Source of the DNA: Erwinia_E haradaeae_A
GTDB taxonomy: Bacteria > Pseudomonadota > Gammaproteobacteria > Enterobacterales > Enterobacteriaceae
Length of the DNA stretch: 64,000 nt
Reading direction: 5' to 3'
Assembly (NCBI RefSeq): GCF_900698965.1
Contig: NZ_LR217725.1
Coordinates: 930,001-994,000, forward strand
This document shows, in pieces, positions 59,136-64,000 of this stretch. Positions within the stretch are counted from its first letter, which is position 1, and every line of letters begins with the position of its first letter. The translations under genes and the position numbers were made by a program. The notes beneath the pieces were generated by a model. The model searched no databases. It saw only the letters and a list, made by a program, of their open reading frames with translations, and was not told the DNA's origin.

Positions 59136-60886
59136 ATCGAATATACTTATACGTCAACTGATGAATCCCTTTTGTTTAATCGATTTATAAGCATAGGATG
59201 ACTCGGGTAATCAGATAACCCAATCCTAGATACTAGATACTAGATAAGCACAGAAAATATTTTATATATATAAAATATTTTTAAAATTCGTAACTATACC
59301 CTGTACTGTACCTGCTTATAATCTCACTATCAATAAAGTTGCTCTATACAACATGCTTAATCAAGATTAGTGGTCATTTTTATTTAGCAAGCTCAATTCG
59401 TAACAGCATTGAGATATGGAAAAACCTATGAAATCATCAACCGTAGAGCGTAATCTTGCAAACACGATTGGTCGATCAAAAGTAAAAATTCACTTTTAAG
59501 CACTATGATCGCCATCAAGCGCTATGATGCTATCATTGTGATGTAATTAAATTGTCGCATGATTACAGACTATCAGTATTTGTTGTATAATATATATATA
59601 TCTATCAATAGCGGTTAGCGTCAAATAAGATGAATCATCTTTCTATGTAAAAATGTTTGAGATGTCAGCGGATACATTATCTCTCTGAAATCTTCTTTAA
59701 GTAGAACACTCTGAAGTATTTTAAAATTATCATGCAATATTTTGCTATTGCTACTTACATATACCAATGCAATATTTTTCTAGCAAAATATCTAGGTCTT
59801 AATAAGAAATTCTATCAAAAATATAAACACATATAATGCACCAAAATCCAGTTATATATTTAGGACTCCTGACCAAGGTATTGGATCATGCTTTATATTA
59901 TAATCTACTTCTCGGTCAGGAACAGTACATTATGCAATACGGAAATTCATGATGTGACTCCAAAAATAAAACGCACATTATCCATTCTAAATCGCACAGT
60001 CCATGATTGGTATGAGAAAAATATGAGCTATCAATGTTATTGAATTAGCGTTAATAGATGCACCGAATAGTCAAACATAAAAAATTAAAATGATACATTA
60101 TAGACAGATGGTGTAAAAATGCTCATTAGGAATGACCAGCTTAAAAAAATAAATACATTTTTATGGCATCATATAAATGATGCTTCATAATAGAAGACTG
60201 AAATAACTAGATGACATATACTGTATTTAGTGGACGCTTTTCGATTGGTGGTTTATTGCTCAAGTTGACTATAAGTCTTATGATATAAAAATCAATACCT
60301 ATTTACTCATAAACCAACATCTACGCACTGCTAAACACGCTGCGAAGTGATGATAAGTTTAAGGTATAATCAGAACAATATAAGTAAAATTATAGAGATT
60401 TATAATATTCTAGATAACGTTTATATGAGCCCCAAAACTATTAACATAAGACAGCCCTAAATAGACTACCTGAGAGTGAATTTTCGTATTTACCAATTCG
60501 TTTTAAAACGATGCTATATAAACCGTTCTATGTATTTAGAAAATACATCAATCTATAACTAAAATATACAATAACCTATAGTACTTTTCACTTAGCTAAG
60601 CACATTGCATGACCTACTTAGCCTCTAATTTTGTGTTTCTTTTTAACAGCATATGATTAGTATAATGATTATATGTCATCTATATATTATATATTTTGCA
60701 TATTAGAATAGGATTCCATTAGTGCATTGCGTGATGACGCATAATAAAAAAATAAAATGTTTACTATTTGAAAGAAATTAACCAAATAATTAAGCATATC
60801 GAATACTGCAGTCCCGCAGTGGATCAATCCTTTTCTCTCTAGGTGAATAAATTTCTGTAAGCAGACAAAATTATAGGAGACAAATT
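59136..60886. other. Non-coding stretch pitA-rseC
   Basis: No gene supported over 1.75 kb. If rseC once followed rpoE-rseA-rseB, they would lie at the right end of this interval; no trace is recognisable. A palindrome at 59254-59281 may end the pitA transcript. Confidence 0.55.
59254..59281. repeat. 28-nt perfect AT palindrome
   Basis: AAAATATTTTATAT followed at once by its exact reverse complement, all A/T, 118 nt after pitA. Weak as an RNA hairpin; possibly a transcript end. Confidence 0.9.
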
Positions 60887-61309
60887 ATGATTAAAGCATC
60901 AGCAACTATAGCATCATGTGAAAAACATGTGCTATCGCTACACATCCAAAAGAACATAGTTTGCAAAAACTGCTCTATTTTTTTAGACTTGCTAACACCT
61001 ATATTAAATTTAAGTAATACAGAAAAAATATATACTATTCAGGTTTGTGATGCACAATACATTCTAAAAGACCAACAGGTTGAGCTATCGATTAATAAAA
61101 ACGTAATTCTTATAACAGCATGTCTTATATATATGACACCATTACTTGGGTTATTTTCTGTAGGTGGAATCTGTCAGATGCTCCTCTGTAACGATAAGGT
61201 TACAGCACCAGCTGCGCTATTAGGCGGCGCAATAGGTATATTAATCACGAAAAAATTTTCTAAAAGACTCACACGATTAGAATTGTTTCAACCAGAGGTT
61301 TTAAAATAA
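60887..61309 (+). CDS. rseC: RseC family inner-membrane protein (SoxR-reducing system / sigma-E operon)
   Basis: In E. coli, RseC is encoded after rpoE-rseA-rseB and acts with the Rsx complex in reducing SoxR. The 140 residues (E. coli 159) align in order: MIKASATIAS with MIKEWATVVS, a shortened Cys motif VCKNC, the stretch QQVELSINKNVILITACLIYMTP with QKVELGIAEGSLLSSALLVYMSP, PLLGLF, and a second membrane segment rich in Ala/Gly (about 103-121) followed by SRKF-like SKRL. AGGAG lies 7 nt before the ATG. The C-terminal 19 or so residues are missing and only two of the clustered cysteines remain. No rpoE, rseA, rseB or rsx gene is in the window. Confidence 0.82.
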   Translation: MIKASATIASCEKHVLSLHIQKNIVCKNCSIFLDLLTPILNLSNTEKIYTIQVCDAQYILKDQQVELSINKNVILITACLIYMTPLLGLFSVGGICQMLLCNDKVTAPAALLGGAIGILITKKFSKRLTRLELFQPEVLK

Positions 61310-62609
61310 AGCATGACTTTCATCCCAGCGTACAGTCTGATGATGTTATCATATGGACTATTTTCTATTACTTAAAAACCTTTGCCTAAATAATCAACAC
61401 TAATTTCAATCATTTGAATACAATATATAATCAATCTAGTAATAGTATAAGATAGATACTGTCTTATAGTGCTTGTATTTAAAAAAACAGCCTAAACTAG
61501 AAAGATCATCTCAAGTACGATTATACAGAATATGTTATAAAGGAAATCCATAAAAATCTTGCTATATAATTTTTCTATACCGAGAGTAATTATAAGAGAC
61601 ACCAATGTATCATCTATGTAATGCTTCGGGTTACTTTTGACTCTGTGCGCTTTTATATAAAAACATTGCCATTGATAGTACAATTATACTTAATAGATAC
61701 ATACAGCATTTCATGTTTTTGCATCGCGGCTCTGCATGACAGTGGCTAATTGTAGAATGAGTTAAAGCTTTACTATTATAAAGTTAAATAGAAAAAGCTC
61801 AAGTTTTATCAAGTTTAGCTAAATACACTATACATTGTTATGATCATATGTATCAAGATACTATGAGTTTTGCAATAGATGAAGATCAACTGTAATTAAT
61901 CTTGACATCTATAGCTAACTCGGTCTCACCTATAGACCTTACTATAATCAAGTATTAACAGAATACATACAACATCGGCGATCAATTTGTAAAATACAAC
62001 TTAATGATATTGTGATAACTCATATGATAAAATCATATGAGCTGTCCCTAAAATTCAATAATGCTATTGGACAGTACTGACTAAAAACAATACAAAAATC
62101 GTGACCATGGGCATATATAAGCCAGATTATACTCAATCAGAACACAAAATACTTACAACTTATTGTCTATTCTCAGGCAACTATTTCTATAAAAATAAGC
62201 ATAAATGCTATGAAGCATACAATAATAAAGTTATTACTAAATGTTTCATTATCAAAATATGCACAGCTTAACTACATCGTTTAAGCAGAAGCATTATTAA
62301 TTACATTATAGTATCAACATATTTAGTATCAATTAGTACAGTAATACCTAATAAGAGCTAAGAATAAATATTCTATACAAAAAATAGTTTACTCACTATT
62401 GACTACACTGCCATAATCAGTTACAAGATTTTTATCTTTATAAAACTGCACTTTAATAAAACGCATCTCCTGTCATATGTCTACCGGTAAAGTTAAGATT
62501 AATTAATATTATTAAGCATATGCTCAGGCTGGAAGTACACGATCTAAAATTCATCCAAACTATGTATTAGATTCGAGCGCTTAAACTAAAAAGAACTTAA
62601 GGGGTACTA
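61310..62609. other. Non-coding stretch rseC-cysQ
   Basis: No gene supported in 1.3 kb. An open frame at 61492-61683 (minus) is AT-driven noise. Confidence 0.55.
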
Positions 62610-63365
62610 ATGTTACAAGCAGTATGCCATCTAGCTCGTAAAGCCGGCGATGCGATTATGCATGTATATAATGGACAAGCCCCCCTTCATATCAGAGAAA
62701 AAGCAAACCATTCCCCGGTCACCACCGCGGATATGGCTGCACACCACGTCATTATGTCAGGACTTCAGCAGTTAACCCCTAGAATACCAATTCTATCAGA
62801 AGAAGAGATAGTATCCTGGGAAGTTAGAAAAACATGGAAAAAATACTGGTTAGTGGATCCTTTAGACGGCACAAAAGAATTTATCAAACGTAACGGTGAG
62901 TTTACGGTGAATATTGCCCTTATAAATCAAGGAAAACCAATTCTTGGTGTGGTATATGCGCCCGTATTTTCGACGCTTTATTCTGCAATAGAAGGCAGGG
63001 CTTGGAAAGAGCATCGCGAGAATCGAATCCGAATTCAAGTTAAACCTCTGAAACCTCCTGTAGTAGTCATTAGTCGTTCACACTCACAGGATGATCAACT
63101 ATCTAATTACCTGAATACCTTAGGTTGCTACCATATGGTAAAAATTGGCTCTTCATTAAAATTTTGCATGGTTGCCGAAGGTGAGGCACAATTTTATGTA
63201 CGACTAGGGTCTACAAATATTTGGGATACAGGCGCAGGACATGCGATAGCATTAGCTGCCGGCGCCACAGTCAGTGACTGGAAAGGCAAGACTATTAACT
63301 ATACGCCAAAAATCTCGTGCCTTAACTCAGGATTTCTTGTATCTGCTACTAAAGACAGTGTTTAG
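62610..63365 (+). CDS. cysQ: 3'(2'),5'-bisphosphate nucleotidase CysQ
   Basis: Hydrolyses PAP, the by-product of CysH, to AMP and so prevents PAP build-up during sulfate assimilation. 251 aa (E. coli 246). Inositol-monophosphatase family metal motifs: SPVTTADMAAH, ILSEEE, WLVDPLDGTKEFIKRNGEFTVN and the C-terminal NIWDTGAGHAIALAAGA. Also VVISRSHSQ and IGSSLKFCMVAEG. AAGGGG lies 5 nt before the ATG. It completes the sulfate pathway of the cys block 24 kb away. Confidence 0.97.
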   Translation: MLQAVCHLARKAGDAIMHVYNGQAPLHIREKANHSPVTTADMAAHHVIMSGLQQLTPRIPILSEEEIVSWEVRKTWKKYWLVDPLDGTKEFIKRNGEFTVNIALINQGKPILGVVYAPVFSTLYSAIEGRAWKEHRENRIRIQVKPLKPPVVVISRSHSQDDQLSNYLNTLGCYHMVKIGSSLKFCMVAEGEAQFYVRLGSTNIWDTGAGHAIALAAGATVSDWKGKTINYTPKISCLNSGFLVSATKDSV

Positions 63366-63704
63366 GATTTTTCTAGGAAAGTCACTAGAGTTGATTAATT
63401 ACTTCAAGTCATCCTATAAAAATAGGATAGTATTCTGTATTCAATCGTTTTCTCTAAACAGACCACCATTAAATCATTCTACAACATTGCCTATCTTCAT
63501 TCATTCATTGTATTTATGTCCATTCTACTCCCTCCAATCTATATATTATAGCTATCTTATCTTGATATCACATAAGTTATTTCTTGCTTCAAAAGGTTAT
63601 GCCTCTCTGTATTAGACGTATTAGATATTTCTTTGACCCTCTTTCTTGTATAATATATGCCTAATAAAATTATCTCTGATACCACATTTCCTCAAAATAG
63701 AATG
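63366..63704. other. Convergent spacer cysQ-purB
   Basis: No gene supported. An open frame at 63274-63615 overlaps the cysQ 3' end in another frame and is not a gene. Confidence 0.5.
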
Positions 63705-64000
63705 CTATAAATTATCAACTAATTGTACAGCATATCCTAGATAGTTTGATGGCGTAACTTTCCGTAGGCGCTCTTTAGCTTGTTCTGGTAGAGCGAGATT
63801 ATTGATGAGTATCTTAATATCATCAGAAGATACCGGCTTGCCACGGCTAAAGTCTTTCAATATCTCATACGAGTCTTTAATGCCATATCGGCGCATCATC
63901 ACCTGGATTGGCTCTGCTAAGATTTCCCAATGATAATTAAGCTCATTCACTAGAGAGGTGCTATTAACTTCTAACTGCGTAATCCCACTAAAAGTGGCCT
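63705..64000 (-). CDS. purB: Adenylosuccinate lyase PurB, C-terminal part (runs off the window)
   Basis: The C-terminal 97 or so codons of PurB, which cleaves adenylosuccinate and SAICAR in purine synthesis. The frame is open to the window edge; the GTG at 63950 is internal, because the upstream codons read ITQLEVN, aligned with VSKLEVN of E. coli. Further matches are HWEILAEPIQVMMRRYGIKDSYE, LKDFSRGKPVSSDDIK, LALPEQAKERL and TPSNYLGYAVQLVDNL at the C-terminus. The catalytic part lies beyond the right edge. Confidence 0.96.
   Translation of the reverse strand, partial: ATFSGITQLEVNSTSLVNELNYHWEILAEPIQVMMRRYGIKDSYEILKDFSRGKPVSSDDIKILINNLALPEQAKERLRKVTPSNYLGYAVQLVDNL

Noticed and set aside
61492..61683. 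63-codon open frame (minus) between rseC and cysQ
   Set aside because: Hydrophobic AT-rich noise without ribosome site.
63274..63615. 113-codon open frame overlapping the cysQ 3' end
   Set aside because: Its first 90 nt are an alternative frame of cysQ; the rest is Phe/Leu/Ser/Tyr-rich noise.

Overview
The window is AT-rich chromosomal DNA of a gammaproteobacterium of the Enterobacterales type. Almost every recognisable protein aligns nearly end to end with its E. coli counterpart, often to the same residue count. Genes cover only about 56% of the 64 kb. The rest is AT-rich sequence without recognisable genes, in gaps of 0.3 to 2.3 kb. High protein conservation, wide eroded spacers, lost operon partners, no insertion sequences and no phage genes suggest a host-restricted, probably insect-associated endosymbiont part-way through genome reduction. 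The species cannot be named from the sequence alone.

Layout. 1-6 kb: tRNA-Glu, murI, the tRNA-Ser/tRNA-Arg pair and the osmolyte transporter proP. 7-14 kb: rpmE, rmuC and the tight ubiquinone cluster ubiE-ubiJ-ubiB. 16-22 kb: an orphan bioD and an isolated 740-residue autotransporter with HAF-type repeats. 23-28 kb: metK, pepA-holC, queE and queD. 29-39 kb: the assimilatory sulfate reduction block cysJIH and cysG-cysDNC. 39-40 kb: ftsB (truncated), ispD and ispF. 41-47 kb: lptD-surA with djlA divergent. 48-57 kb: ybgI, pykF, aroK, rpe and yeeZ. 57-64 kb: pitA, an orphan rseC, cysQ and the 3' part of purB at the right edge.

How the genes work together. CysDNC, CysH, CysJI with siroheme from CysG, and CysQ (PAP clearance) form the whole route from sulfate to sulfide, next to MetK, which uses the methionine end of sulfur metabolism. 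This fits a symbiont that makes sulfur amino acids. UbiE/J/B indicate retained ubiquinone and respiration. LptD and SurA indicate that an outer membrane is still built, and the autotransporter would be one of its surface proteins. MurI and FtsB indicate residual cell-wall synthesis and division. IspD/F feed isoprenoids, including the ubiquinone tail.

Most notable: an AroK with an intact ATP site but several lost shikimate/lid residues, beside the former aroB-damX-dam site; an isolated seven-repeat autotransporter; perfect palindromes with 18 to 31 bp arms in spacers; a nonsense-truncated FtsB; a tRNA-Glu that looks like the relic of an rRNA operon; and a HolC with a 33-residue tail where valS is missing.
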